From the NCBI RefSeq assembly GCF_003390915.1, contig NZ_QMEM01000011.1, forward strand, positions 1 to 64,000: a stretch of DNA of 64,000 nucleotides, read 5' to 3'. The first letter of the stretch is position 1, and each line of letters starts with the position of its first letter. Of this stretch, positions 23,988 through 32,321 are shown in pieces. Below the pieces are notes generated by a model. The model was not told the DNA's origin. It saw only the letters and a list, made by a program, of their open reading frames with translations, and searched no databases. The position numbers were made by a program, and so were the translations under genes. The stretch comes from Lewinella sp. IMCC34183. Lineage in GTDB: Bacteria; Bacteroidota; Bacteroidia; Chitinophagales; Saprospiraceae.

Positions 23988-26135
23988 ATGCCCCTCGACC
24001 CCCGTATACAACCCGGCAGCTACGTTGTTGTACTCGACACCGCCCTCCGCGTGCGGGCGGCGAGTGCAAACGTGGCAGACATTACCGGCGGGGACGCAGG
24101 TGCGTTGCCCGGTCGGGCCGCCGATCAACTTTTCTCGGCGTGGGCCCTGGAGCGCATCCGGCTTTCCGACCCCCGCCGCACACCGATGCCTTTCCCGCTG
24201 GGCTCCGAAGGACCCGTAGACTGGGGCGAGCGGCAGTGCATTCCCTACTTCCAGACTGGCGGGATCGTGCTGGAAATCGAGGCGCGCTCCCCACCCGAGC
24301 AGCAACTGGTTACCGAGGTAGGCTTACGCGATGTGAACGACGCCATCCGTACTTCCGTCGATACGCCCCAGTTGCTGCAGGTGGTCTGTGAGAAGCTGGG
24401 GCACCTGCTGATGTTCGACCGCGTGATAGCCTACGAGCTGCATCCCGAAGGTACGGGCGTCGTGAGCGCGGAATTCAACAACGGCACCTTTCCCGGCATG
24501 CGTGGCCTCCACTACCGGCAGGAGGATTTCGCCGACGAGGCGCGCCGCGCCTACGAAAATGAGGCCGTACTCCAAGCCATCCGGGTAGATCCGCCGGTCA
24601 GCGAGATGATGGGCGACGTGGAAGGCTTCGAGTACACTATCGCCCGACGGCTCGGGTGCCGGCTGCCCTACCCTGCCCTGCGCCGTTTCATGCGCGAATT
24701 GTCGATTACCACTACCCTGAGCCTCGCCCTGTACAACCAGGATAAACTTTGGGGAATAGTGTTCGCGCACGCACGACGTCCCCTCTTCCTGGACTACCAG
24801 TTGCGCACCTTTGTCCACCTGGTTGGCAACCTGACCAGTCAGGCGCTCACCTACCGGGCGTTCAACCAGGCGCACCGAAAGCTGGTGGCCGCAGATTATA
24901 TCCACGCCCGCCTCCGCGAGAACATCGCCGCGGCAAATAGCCTGCTGGACGGGTTGCACTATTCCGATCCCTCCCTGCTGGACGTGATTCCGAATACCGC
25001 CGGTGCGGCTATCCTGTTGGAGGGCCAGTTGGTCAGGATCGGCTCCACCCCCCCTGCGTCTGCGGTGAGCCGGTTGCTCGAGTGGGCCGAGAAAAAAATT
25101 AAGGGGCGGGAAATCTACCACCAGCACTGCCTGGAATCCGTGTATTCCGAAGGAAGCGAGTTACGTGATACGGCCGCCGGCGTACTGCTTGCCCCTCTAA
25201 ATGCCAACCGCACCGAGTGGATCGTATGGTTTCGACCCGAGATAGTTCAGGAAGTGACGTACGGTAGCCGGCACATGCAGCAACCCGACCCCAAAGGTGC
25301 CCGCTTTACCCCGACGGTGGAGACGCGCTACGGCTGCGCGCGCCCCTGGATGGACTCCGACGTGGATGCCGCCCGTGACCTGCAATCCTACGTGCGTGAC
25401 GTAGTGATGGACAAGTATAGTCAGCTGAGCCGGGTCAATCATCAGCTCCAGCTAGCCTACGATGAGATGCAGTCGTTCAGCTACACCGTCAGTCACGACC
25501 TCCGCGCTCCGCTCCGCGGCATCGATGGTTTCGCCGAGATTTTCATTGAGGACTATGGGACCAGGATCGACAAGCAGGGCAAGGCGCTGATCCATACCAT
25601 CCAGCAAAATGCGGTGCGGATGAATCAGTATATCGCGGATATTCTTGAGCTGAGCCGTGTAGGCCGCGCCACGCTATCGATCGGATCCTGCAGCGTGCGG
25701 CAATTGGTAGCCAGCGGATTGCGCAACTTGCCCGAACCACCCGGGTCCAATGTGAAGTTAGAGGTAGCCGAGGACCTTCCACCGATCAAGGGTGACTTTG
25801 CCCAGCTCACGACCGTATTTCATCAGCTGCTCTCGAACGCAATCAAATACAGCGTCGGCCGGGAGACACAGCACATTCGCGTGGGCTTCCGGGCGGGACA
25901 CGGTAACGAGCCGGGCGAATTTTTCATCTCCGACAACGGTATCGGCATCGCCGCCGCGCACCGGGAGCGGGTGTTCGGTATGTTCAACCGGCTCGTCAGA
26001 CAGGATGAGTACGCGGGCAACGGCGTCGGTCTGGCTATCGTGCGCCGGATAATTACCCGCCACGGCGGTGAGGTACGGATCGAAAGCGAACCGGGTAGCG
26101 GAACCACCGTATTGTTCTACACCCGACCGCATTGA
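23988..26135 (+). CDS. Phytochrome-like histidine kinase with degenerate chromophore site
   Basis: The 715-aa protein has phytochrome architecture: PAS-like (1-100), GAF (about 115-290), PHY-like (about 300-480), HisKA with His503 in SYTVSHDLRAPLRGIDGF, and HATPase ('NAIKYSV', 'DNGIGIAAAHRERVFGMFNRL', 'GNGVGLAIVRRI'). It lacks the usual chromophore residues: no N-terminal Cys before 'IQPGSYVVVLD', the PASDIP motif reads RQEDFA, and the pyrrole-water His (SPVHLEYL in the paralogue) is replaced by YPALRRFM. It probably binds bilin weakly, differently or not at all. The ATG at 23988 is the only good start. A receiver gene follows after 109 nt. Confidence 0.88.
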   Translation: MPLDPRIQPGSYVVVLDTALRVRAASANVADITGGDAGALPGRAADQLFSAWALERIRLSDPRRTPMPFPLGSEGPVDWGERQCIPYFQTGGIVLEIEARSPPEQQLVTEVGLRDVNDAIRTSVDTPQLLQVVCEKLGHLLMFDRVIAYELHPEGTGVVSAEFNNGTFPGMRGLHYRQEDFADEARRAYENEAVLQAIRVDPPVSEMMGDVEGFEYTIARRLGCRLPYPALRRFMRELSITTTLSLALYNQDKLWGIVFAHARRPLFLDYQLRTFVHLVGNLTSQALTYRAFNQAHRKLVAADYIHARLRENIAAANSLLDGLHYSDPSLLDVIPNTAGAAILLEGQLVRIGSTPPASAVSRLLEWAEKKIKGREIYHQHCLESVYSEGSELRDTAAGVLLAPLNANRTEWIVWFRPEIVQEVTYGSRHMQQPDPKGARFTPTVETRYGCARPWMDSDVDAARDLQSYVRDVVMDKYSQLSRVNHQLQLAYDEMQSFSYTVSHDLRAPLRGIDGFAEIFIEDYGTRIDKQGKALIHTIQQNAVRMNQYIADILELSRVGRATLSIGSCSVRQLVASGLRNLPEPPGSNVKLEVAEDLPPIKGDFAQLTTVFHQLLSNAIKYSVGRETQHIRVGFRAGHGNEPGEFFISDNGIGIAAAHRERVFGMFNRLVRQDEYAGNGVGLAIVRRIITRHGGEVRIESEPGSGTTVLFYTRPH

Positions 26136-26244
26136 GCAGCCAGCTTGCAAACCAATGGTTAAATTCTGTGTTTACACTACGTTATAAAAAAAGGCGTCCG
26201 ACTCTCACGGCGCGGTACTTCCCCGGTTTTCCACTCCTCACACC

Positions 26245-26673
26245 ATGTACATCAATCAAATCCTACTTGCCGAAGACGATACGACCGACGCTGAATTTTT
26301 CCAGCGTGCACTGAGTCGCCTGGACTCTCCCCCTGAACTGGTGTGGTGCAAAAACGGCGCGGAAGCTCTGAAGGGGCTGGAAGATTGCTCAAAGGCTTCG
26401 TGTATGCCCCGCCTGGCTATCCTGGACATCAAGATGCCGGGAATGAACGGCCTGGAGCTGTTGGAAAAGCTGAAGAGTGATCCCCGGACCAAGGATATGC
26501 CCATCATTATGATGTCCAGCAGCGACGAGCCCCAGGACATCGCCCGGGCCTACGACTGCGGAGCGAACGGCTACCTGGTCAAGCCCAGTCGCTTTCAGGA
26601 CCTTCGGGAACTGGTCGGTAGCATCAACTATTTCTGGATCAAAACTAATCGCCTCCGCCCCATTTCCAGCTAG
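26245..26673 (+). CDS. Single-domain response regulator (Rcp1-like)
   Basis: This 142-aa CheY-like receiver has the acidic pair at E10/D11/D12 (LLAEDD), phospho-acceptor Asp61 (AILDIKMPG), Ser/Thr of 'IIMMSSSDEP' and the conserved Lys in 'GYLVKPS'. No output domain is present. The long loop before the Asp and the 'KPSRFQDLRELV' C-terminus resemble Rcp1-type partners of phytochromes. It lies between the two phytochrome-like kinases and is the natural target of the first. Confidence 0.92.
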   Translation: MYINQILLAEDDTTDAEFFQRALSRLDSPPELVWCKNGAEALKGLEDCSKASCMPRLAILDIKMPGMNGLELLEKLKSDPRTKDMPIIMMSSSDEPQDIARAYDCGANGYLVKPSRFQDLRELVGSINYFWIKTNRLRPISS

Positions 26674-26810
26674 CCGGCGCGGTTACTTCCCTACCTCTTG
26701 ACAACGGAGCGGGTCACCTCCCTGACGTCTTTTTGACGGAAGGTGAGAAACATCCCTGCTGTTTTCCGTTTTACTTGAACGCGGCGAAGCCACGCTATAT
26801 AACCCAGCGT

Positions 26811-29114
26811 ATGCATGTAAAACAAGATCCCGTAGCTAGGAACATACGGGACAGCTATCCCATGACCGTTGACCTGGAGAACTGCGACAAAGAACCGTTG
26901 CGCTTCATTCAGATGGTCCAAGCCTACGCGTGCCTCGTGGTAGTCGAGTTGGAAACGATGAAGGTCCGGTACGCCAGCGAGAATACGGTGGAGGTAATCG
27001 GCAAGCGGTGGAAAGACATACTCGACCGGCCGGTACAGGAGGTTTTCAGCTTTGAAGTCACCGCTCAGATCCCGGTCGGACTTAACCGAGAAGACGGTTT
27101 TGAAACCCTCAATCCCATTCAGGCCTTCTTCAGTGTCGGATCGGACCGGGTGCTCAAGAACGTGATCATCAATCGTTCTGAAAACAACCTCCTCATTGAG
27201 GTGGAAGGTGCATCCCAGTTCCTCCACGCGTCGCGGTATCAGCAGATGCTTTCCCGGGCGATCAACAAAATCCAACGGCTGCGGGAGTACGATAACCTCT
27301 TCGCGGAAACCGCGGCGGTGCTACGGCAGGTGACGGGGTACGACCGGGTCATGATCTACCGCTTCGACAAACAGTTCAACGGCGAGGTCATCGCCGAAGC
27401 CCACGGCGAAGGGCTGGAACCTTACGAGGGCCTACGGTACCCCCATACCGATATCCCGCCCCAGGCACGTGAGCTATACCTGAAGAACCGGATCCGCCTG
27501 ATTAGCAATGTCTCCGCTCCGCCGGCCCGGTTGCGCGCCAGCGGGGAGGTCGGGGAGGATCCGCTGGACTTATCTCCGGCGGGTTGCCGCGGCGTTTCGC
27601 CGGTTCACCTGGAGTACCTGGGGTACATGGGCGTGAACAACTCACTGAGTGTGGCCATCGTGATGGAAGGTAAACTGTGGGGGCTGTTCGCCATGCACCA
27701 CTACTCGCCGCGGTTTGTCGACGCGAGTATCCGCAACATGCTTCTCTTCGTCGGGCAGATATTCAGCGGTCACCTCAGTCTGCAGTCGGCCAACCGGTAC
27801 CGCCAGGAAAACCTGACCCGTAACCTTGCCCGCCTGGCCGTCGGCGAGATGATCACGAAGACCCGGGATATATTCGAAGGGCTCACCCACGGAAGCCATA
27901 ATATCCTAAACCTTTTCGAGGGCGTCAGTGGAGCTGCCATCAAGTTTGAGGACCGGTTTGAGGAGTACCGGTACGCACCGCCCCAAAAGGATATCAAGGA
28001 ACTCATCGGACAGATAGCGGATCGCAAGGATCCCGAAAGCGGACTGGTTTTCCACCACGACAATGTGGGCAACGATTTTGATCCCTTCATGGATCATTGT
28101 GACGATGCCGCCGGTGTCCTCATCATCTTCCTGAACCCGGAACTTACCGACTACGTGGCCTGGTTCCGCCCCGGCCTGTCGCAAACGATCACGTGGGGCG
28201 GCAAGCCGGAAAAACAAGTTGTCGTCGCGGAAGACGGCACGCGCCGGCTTGGCCCCCGCACCAGCTTCGCCCGCTATGTGGAGACGGTAGAGGGATGCAG
28301 TGCCCCCTGGACGAAGGAAGAGATCGACCTTGCCATGTCCCTCCGTACGACCATCATCAACAGCATGATGCAGCGCTACTCGGAGGTAAAACAGGCCAAC
28401 GAGCAACTGAAAAAAGCGCTGGAGGACCTGGAAACCTTTAGCTACACGGTTTCCCACGATCTGCGGGCGCCCCTGCGCGCCATCAACGGGTACACCGAAA
28501 TTCTGGCCGAAGACTATGGGTCGAAACTCGACGAAGACGCTCAGGTCATCATTCAGCGGATCCACCGGGGGGTGGAGCAGATGAATAGCTTCATTACCGA
28601 CATTCTGGAACTGAGCCGCGTAGGTAGCGGAGGATTGAAGATCGAAGAGGTGGAAGTTTCTCCGCTGGCGGGCGAGATCATCTCCGAAATGCGGGCCGTC
28701 TATCCCGATACGGAAGGTCTGGACCTGAAGATCCAGCCGGATATCCCTACCATCCGGGCCGATCGGCGATTGCTGCGGCAATTGTACCTCAATCTGATCT
28801 CCAATGCCTTCAAATACGCGGAGCCGAATGCCGAAGGGATCATCAAGCTGGAGGTAGGTGCACGCCCCGCCACGGATACTAAGCCCGTGGTGTACTACGT
28901 GAGCAATACCGGACCGGCGATACCGGAGGAATACACCCAGACCATATTCGAGATGTTCAGCCGTCTGTCTACCCGCACGGACACTGAGGGAACGGGGGTA
29001 GGCCTTGCCATCGTCGACCGAATCGTACAACGGCACAATGGCAGCGTGTACGTGACCGATGACCGGCTGGGGATTACGTTCAACTTCTACCTAAGCCCCG
29101 ATACGCCGCAATAA
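26811..29114 (+). CDS. bphP: Bacteriophytochrome histidine kinase
   Basis: This red/far-red photoreceptor kinase is 767 aa from ATG 26811. The biliverdin-attaching Cys25 sits in the family motif 'LENCDKEPLRFIQ', followed by PAS, GAF with PHTDIPPQAR (Asp214) and SPVHLEYLGYMGV (His266), 'WGLFAMHHYSPR', PHY, HisKA with His549 (SYTVSHDLRAPLRAINGY) and HATPase ('NAFKYAEP', 'GTGVGLAIVDRI'). The frame extends to a TTG at 26733, but 26811 places the Cys at the usual distance from the N-terminus; 26862 would leave it at residue 8. The stop overlaps the next start (TAATG), so the receiver is translationally coupled. Confidence 0.93.
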   Translation: MHVKQDPVARNIRDSYPMTVDLENCDKEPLRFIQMVQAYACLVVVELETMKVRYASENTVEVIGKRWKDILDRPVQEVFSFEVTAQIPVGLNREDGFETLNPIQAFFSVGSDRVLKNVIINRSENNLLIEVEGASQFLHASRYQQMLSRAINKIQRLREYDNLFAETAAVLRQVTGYDRVMIYRFDKQFNGEVIAEAHGEGLEPYEGLRYPHTDIPPQARELYLKNRIRLISNVSAPPARLRASGEVGEDPLDLSPAGCRGVSPVHLEYLGYMGVNNSLSVAIVMEGKLWGLFAMHHYSPRFVDASIRNMLLFVGQIFSGHLSLQSANRYRQENLTRNLARLAVGEMITKTRDIFEGLTHGSHNILNLFEGVSGAAIKFEDRFEEYRYAPPQKDIKELIGQIADRKDPESGLVFHHDNVGNDFDPFMDHCDDAAGVLIIFLNPELTDYVAWFRPGLSQTITWGGKPEKQVVVAEDGTRRLGPRTSFARYVETVEGCSAPWTKEEIDLAMSLRTTIINSMMQRYSEVKQANEQLKKALEDLETFSYTVSHDLRAPLRAINGYTEILAEDYGSKLDEDAQVIIQRIHRGVEQMNSFITDILELSRVGSGGLKIEEVEVSPLAGEIISEMRAVYPDTEGLDLKIQPDIPTIRADRRLLRQLYLNLISNAFKYAEPNAEGIIKLEVGARPATDTKPVVYYVSNTGPAIPEEYTQTIFEMFSRLSTRTDTEGTGVGLAIVDRIVQRHNGSVYVTDDRLGITFNFYLSPDTPQ

Positions 29115-29599
29115 TGGCTACAAGCACCCCACCCCGATCACACGAGTCCGTTGCGCAGCGGTCGCCCGGCGATGTTCAGGAAGGCGACTACCTGCTGTAT
29201 GCCGAGGACAACCCATCCGACGTTATCTTTTTCGTCCGCAGCCTAAAAAAAGTAGATCCCAACCTGCGGCTGGAACACCGTGAGAACGGGATGCTGGCGC
29301 GGGAATATCTGATGGATTGCGTAGAGAACAACTGGGCCTTGCCGAACCTGGTGATCCTCGACATCAAGATGCCAGGACTTTCGGGCCTAGACCTGCTGGA
29401 ATACATTCGCAGTACGCCCGAGCTGACGCAACTGCCCGTCATCATCCTCAGCGCTTCGGCGGAGGAACGGGATAAGCAGCGGGCTTACCTGAACCACGTC
29501 AACGCTTACCTGGTCAAGCCCGACCGGTACCAGGACCTGAGTGCCCTGGTGGAATCCATCGTCTCGTTCTGGGTCTGGTACAACCACGTTCCCGTATGA
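29114..29599 (+). CDS. Single-domain response regulator, partner of BphP
   Basis: This 161-aa receiver has a 24-residue polar N-terminal extension, 'LLYAEDNPSDVIFF' with the acidic pair, phospho-acceptor Asp83 (VILDIKMPG), 'IILSAS' and 'AYLVKPDRYQDLS'. It is a paralogue of the receiver at 26245. It overlaps bphP by one base upstream and the heme oxygenase gene by four bases (ATGA) downstream, so kinase, receiver and chromophore enzyme form one tight operon. Confidence 0.92.
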   Translation: MATSTPPRSHESVAQRSPGDVQEGDYLLYAEDNPSDVIFFVRSLKKVDPNLRLEHRENGMLAREYLMDCVENNWALPNLVILDIKMPGLSGLDLLEYIRSTPELTQLPVIILSASAEERDKQRAYLNHVNAYLVKPDRYQDLSALVESIVSFWVWYNHVPV

Positions 29600-30126
29600 A
29601 GTCCGCCCTTCCGATACTCGATGCCCTGCGCGCAGCCACCGCGGAGGACCACCAACGGCTGGAGAGCGCCACGCTGGGCGACCGGATCATGGACGGGTCG
29701 CTTTCCCTACCCGAATACCGGCGGATCCTCGAGTGGCAACGCCGCAGCCACGCGCTGCTGGAACCGTCCGTTGCCGACTTCGCGGCCGGTGAGTATGCGT
29801 ACCGCCGGCGATTCCCCGCACCTGCGGGCGCGCCACCCCCCGAAAAGGTCGACCGGGCAACTGTCATCGGTATTATTTACGTCCTGGAGGGCTCCAGTCT
29901 CGGCGGAAGCCTGATCTACCGCAAACTGCAGGATAATCCGGCCCTTGCATCGGCCGCTCCGTTCTCCTTTTACCGCGACCAGGCGGACTGGGGCCTCCAG
30001 CAATGGCGGTCCTTTCTGGCCTACCTGCGCCAGGCCACCTTTACCGAGGAGGAGATCGAGCGGGCCACCGCCTCCGCCCGGGACGCTTTCGGGCGCTTCA
30101 CGACGGAATGGCGGGGCGTTGCGTAG
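29596..30126 (+). CDS. bphO: Biliverdin-producing heme oxygenase
   Basis: The enzyme opens heme to biliverdin, iron and CO, giving the bacteriophytochrome chromophore. The 176-aa protein starts 'LDALRAATAEDHQRLE', with His19 in the position of the proximal heme ligand, and has 'GIIYVLEGSSLGGSLI', matching the distal-helix signature YVxEGSxLGG of bacterial heme oxygenases. The length is normal. Coupling to bphP and its receiver (ATGA overlap) strongly supports the BphO role over iron scavenging. Confidence 0.92.
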   Translation: MKSALPILDALRAATAEDHQRLESATLGDRIMDGSLSLPEYRRILEWQRRSHALLEPSVADFAAGEYAYRRRFPAPAGAPPPEKVDRATVIGIIYVLEGSSLGGSLIYRKLQDNPALASAAPFSFYRDQADWGLQQWRSFLAYLRQATFTEEEIERATASARDAFGRFTTEWRGVA

Positions 30127-30131
30127 CTTTG
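30124..30131 (+). promoter_or_regulatory. -7 element TAGCTTTG overlapping the heme oxygenase stop codon
   Basis: The TAG stop of the heme oxygenase gene (30124-30126) is the first half of an exact TAnnTTTG element, and four bases later stands the ATG of the ArsC-like gene. The arrangement is the same as before yraN (19803-19810). It would give the downstream genes their own leaderless transcript. Confidence 0.45.
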
Positions 30132-30135
30132 CGGC

Positions 30136-30489
30136 ATGGCCAAGCTATTTCACCTCGGTACCTGCTCTACCTGCCGGCGCCTCCTCGGCGAACTGGATCC
30201 CCCGCCACACGTCGAGCAGATCGACATCAAGAAAACCCACGTCACGCCCGAAGACCTGGACCGTATGGCTGCCCTCGCGGGTGGTTACGCCCCCCTCTTC
30301 AACCGCCGCGCCCGCAAATACCAATCCGCCGGCCTGGCCGAGCGCGAGCTGACGGAAGACGACTACCGGCGGCTCATCCTGGAAGAATATACCTTTCTCA
30401 AGCGACCCGTCGTGCTGACGGACAGCGCCGTATACGCCGGCAGCGCCAAGGCCACCGTGGCCGCCGCCCGCGCCGACCTCCACTCCTGA
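30136..30489 (+). CDS. ArsC/Spx-family (YffB-like) thioredoxin-fold protein
   Basis: This 117-aa protein has the ArsC-family fold with a CxxC at Cys10/Cys13 (GTCSTCRRLL) and 'TFLKRPVVL', the typical conserved Arg-Pro segment. Members include arsenate reductases, Spx regulators and uncharacterised YffB-like proteins. Arsenate reduction cannot be claimed, since no other ars gene is near. The stop overlaps the hemF start (TGATG). Confidence 0.85.
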   Translation: MAKLFHLGTCSTCRRLLGELDPPPHVEQIDIKKTHVTPEDLDRMAALAGGYAPLFNRRARKYQSAGLAERELTEDDYRRLILEEYTFLKRPVVLTDSAVYAGSAKATVAAARADLHS

Positions 30490-31382
30490 TGGCCGAACGC
30501 AACGAAATTACCGATTACTTCCGCGGCCTGCAGGCCGACATTTGTCAGCAACTCGCGGATGCGGATGGCGCGGCCTTCGTGGAGGACGAATGGGAACGCC
30601 CCGGCGGCGGTGGTGGGTTCGCCCGTGTCCTGGAGGGGCGGGCCATCGAGAAGGGGGGCGTCAACTTCAGCGCCGTACACGGTGAGCTCTCTCCCGCGGC
30701 GGCGGCCAGCCTGCACGTCGATGCCGGCGAAACGGGCTTCTACGCCACGGGGGTGAGTATCGTCCTGCACCCGCGAAACGTGCACGTACCGATCATCCAC
30801 ATGAACGTGCGCTACTTCGAACTCGACGGCGGGCGGTTCTGGTTCGGCGGGGGCATCGACCTCACGCCCCACTACATCGACCGGGAACAGGCTGCATGGT
30901 TTCACCAGCAACTGCGCGACACCTGCGACCGCTTTGATCCAGCCTATTACCCCCGCTTCAAGCAGTGGGCCGACGAGTACTTCTACCTGCCGCACCGGGA
31001 GGAGACCCGCGGGGTCGGCGGCATCTTCTTCGACCGCCTGGAGCCCGCCACAGAGGGCAAGGACAAGGCGGATCTCTTTGCCTTTACCGCCGGCGTCGGG
31101 GAAACCTTCGCGCCTACCTACCTGCACCTGCTCTCCCTCAACCGGGATGCGCCCTTTACCGAGGAGGAACGCCGCTGGCAGGAGCTCCGCCGGGGGCGTT
31201 ACGTGGAGTTCAACCTGGTCTGGGACCGTGGCACCAAGTTCGGACTTACCACCAACGGCCGCACCGAAAGCATCCTGATGAGCCTGCCGCCGGTGGCCGG
31301 CTGGACCTACGACTACCGCGCGGAGCCCGGCTCCCGGGAAGCCGACACCCTTAGCCTGCTGCGAAAGGGCATCGACTGGTAA
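30489..31382 (+). CDS. hemF: Oxygen-dependent coproporphyrinogen III oxidase
   Basis: HemF decarboxylates coproporphyrinogen III to protoporphyrinogen IX in heme synthesis. The 297-aa protein shows the family signatures 'GGVNFSAVHGE', 'HPRNVHVPIIHMNVRYFELDGGRFWFGGGIDLTPHY', 'RGVGGIFFDRL' and 'GRYVEFNLVWDRGTKFGL', and full family length. The open frame extends to 30003, but homology begins at ATG 30489, which overlaps the upstream stop. Its place after heme oxygenase joins heme production to chromophore production. Confidence 0.95.
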   Translation: MAERNEITDYFRGLQADICQQLADADGAAFVEDEWERPGGGGGFARVLEGRAIEKGGVNFSAVHGELSPAAAASLHVDAGETGFYATGVSIVLHPRNVHVPIIHMNVRYFELDGGRFWFGGGIDLTPHYIDREQAAWFHQQLRDTCDRFDPAYYPRFKQWADEYFYLPHREETRGVGGIFFDRLEPATEGKDKADLFAFTAGVGETFAPTYLHLLSLNRDAPFTEEERRWQELRRGRYVEFNLVWDRGTKFGLTTNGRTESILMSLPPVAGWTYDYRAEPGSREADTLSLLRKGIDW

Positions 31383-31394
31383 ACGCCCCGCTTT

Positions 31395-32312
31395 ATGTCC
31401 CCCACCTACGAAGCCTTCCGTAACCGCCTGCGCAAAATGGCGCGCCACTACGGTAAGTGGGCCCGCCGGCAGGGCCTGGAAGCCTACCGGATCTACGACG
31501 CCGACCTCGACGAGGTGCCCCTGACCGTCGACCGCTACGCAGACCGCCTCTACGTGGCCGTCTACGCCCGCGACGCCGCGGATACACGGGTGGAGGAATA
31601 CCGGGACGTCATCGCGGACACCCTCGAAGTAGCACGCGAACGGGTACACTTCAAACTGCGGCAACGGCAGGCGGGAAAGAAGCAGTACGAGAAGCTGGCC
31701 GAACAACAGCAGGAATTTGCGGTGGAGGAGTACGGCCGCAGGCTACTGGTGAATCTGACCGACTACCTGGATACCGGACTGTTCCTCGACCACCGGGAGG
31801 CGCGGCGGCAGGTCGGAGAGGCCGCGGCGGAGAAGCGAGTCCTCAATCTCTTCGCCTATACCTGTTCCTTCGGGGTGTACGCCGCCACCGGCGGGGCCTC
31901 CCGGGTGGATAATCTCGACCTCAGCAACACCTACCTGGACTGGGGCCGGCGCAACTTCGCGGCCAATGGCCTGGATCCGGACCGCTACGGATTCATCCGG
32001 GCCGATGCCCTGCAGTGGCTACGGGAGCCGGTCGGGGAGCGGTACGACCTGATCGTCCTCGACCCGCCTACCTTTTCCAATTCCAAAATGATGACGGACG
32101 TGCTGGACACCCAGCGCGACCACGTCGGCCTCATCAATCAGAGCCTGGAGCGATTGACGCCGGGGGGGAAGCTGCTGTTCAGCACCAACTACCGAAAATT
32201 CAACCTGGCGACGGAGGAGATCGCCGGACAAGCCACCGAAACAACCCGACAGACCCTGCCCCCTGACTTTCGCAAGAAGAACCTGCACCGCAGCTGGACC
32301 ATCACCCGCTAG
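31395..32312 (+). CDS. SAM-dependent rRNA methyltransferase, RlmK-like
   Basis: This 305-aa class I methyltransferase corresponds to the C-terminal (RlmK) half of the E. coli RlmKL fusion, which makes m7G2069 in 23S rRNA. An N-terminal RNA-binding-like region (1-95) is followed by 'VNLTDYLDTGLFLDHREARR', the SAM-binding 'VLNLFAYTCSFGVYAATGGA', and the catalytic motif 'LIVLDPPTFSNSKMM'. The exact target base is an inference. It starts 12 nt after hemF and is likely in the same transcript. It is convergent with the PorW-like gene 9 nt away. Confidence 0.85.
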   Translation: MSPTYEAFRNRLRKMARHYGKWARRQGLEAYRIYDADLDEVPLTVDRYADRLYVAVYARDAADTRVEEYRDVIADTLEVARERVHFKLRQRQAGKKQYEKLAEQQQEFAVEEYGRRLLVNLTDYLDTGLFLDHREARRQVGEAAAEKRVLNLFAYTCSFGVYAATGGASRVDNLDLSNTYLDWGRRNFAANGLDPDRYGFIRADALQWLREPVGERYDLIVLDPPTFSNSKMMTDVLDTQRDHVGLINQSLERLTPGGKLLFSTNYRKFNLATEEIAGQATETTRQTLPPDFRKKNLHRSWTITR

Positions 32313-32321
32313 CGGCGAGGG

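Noticed and set aside
23953-24030. Frameshift restoring a chromophore Cys in the first phytochrome-like kinase
   Set aside because: An ATG at 23953 in another frame gives a Cys-containing peptide (MSCQAIRLRIAP) vaguely like the BphP N-terminus. Joining it to the kinase frame gives the wrong Cys-to-IQP spacing, and the GAF residues are degenerate as well.
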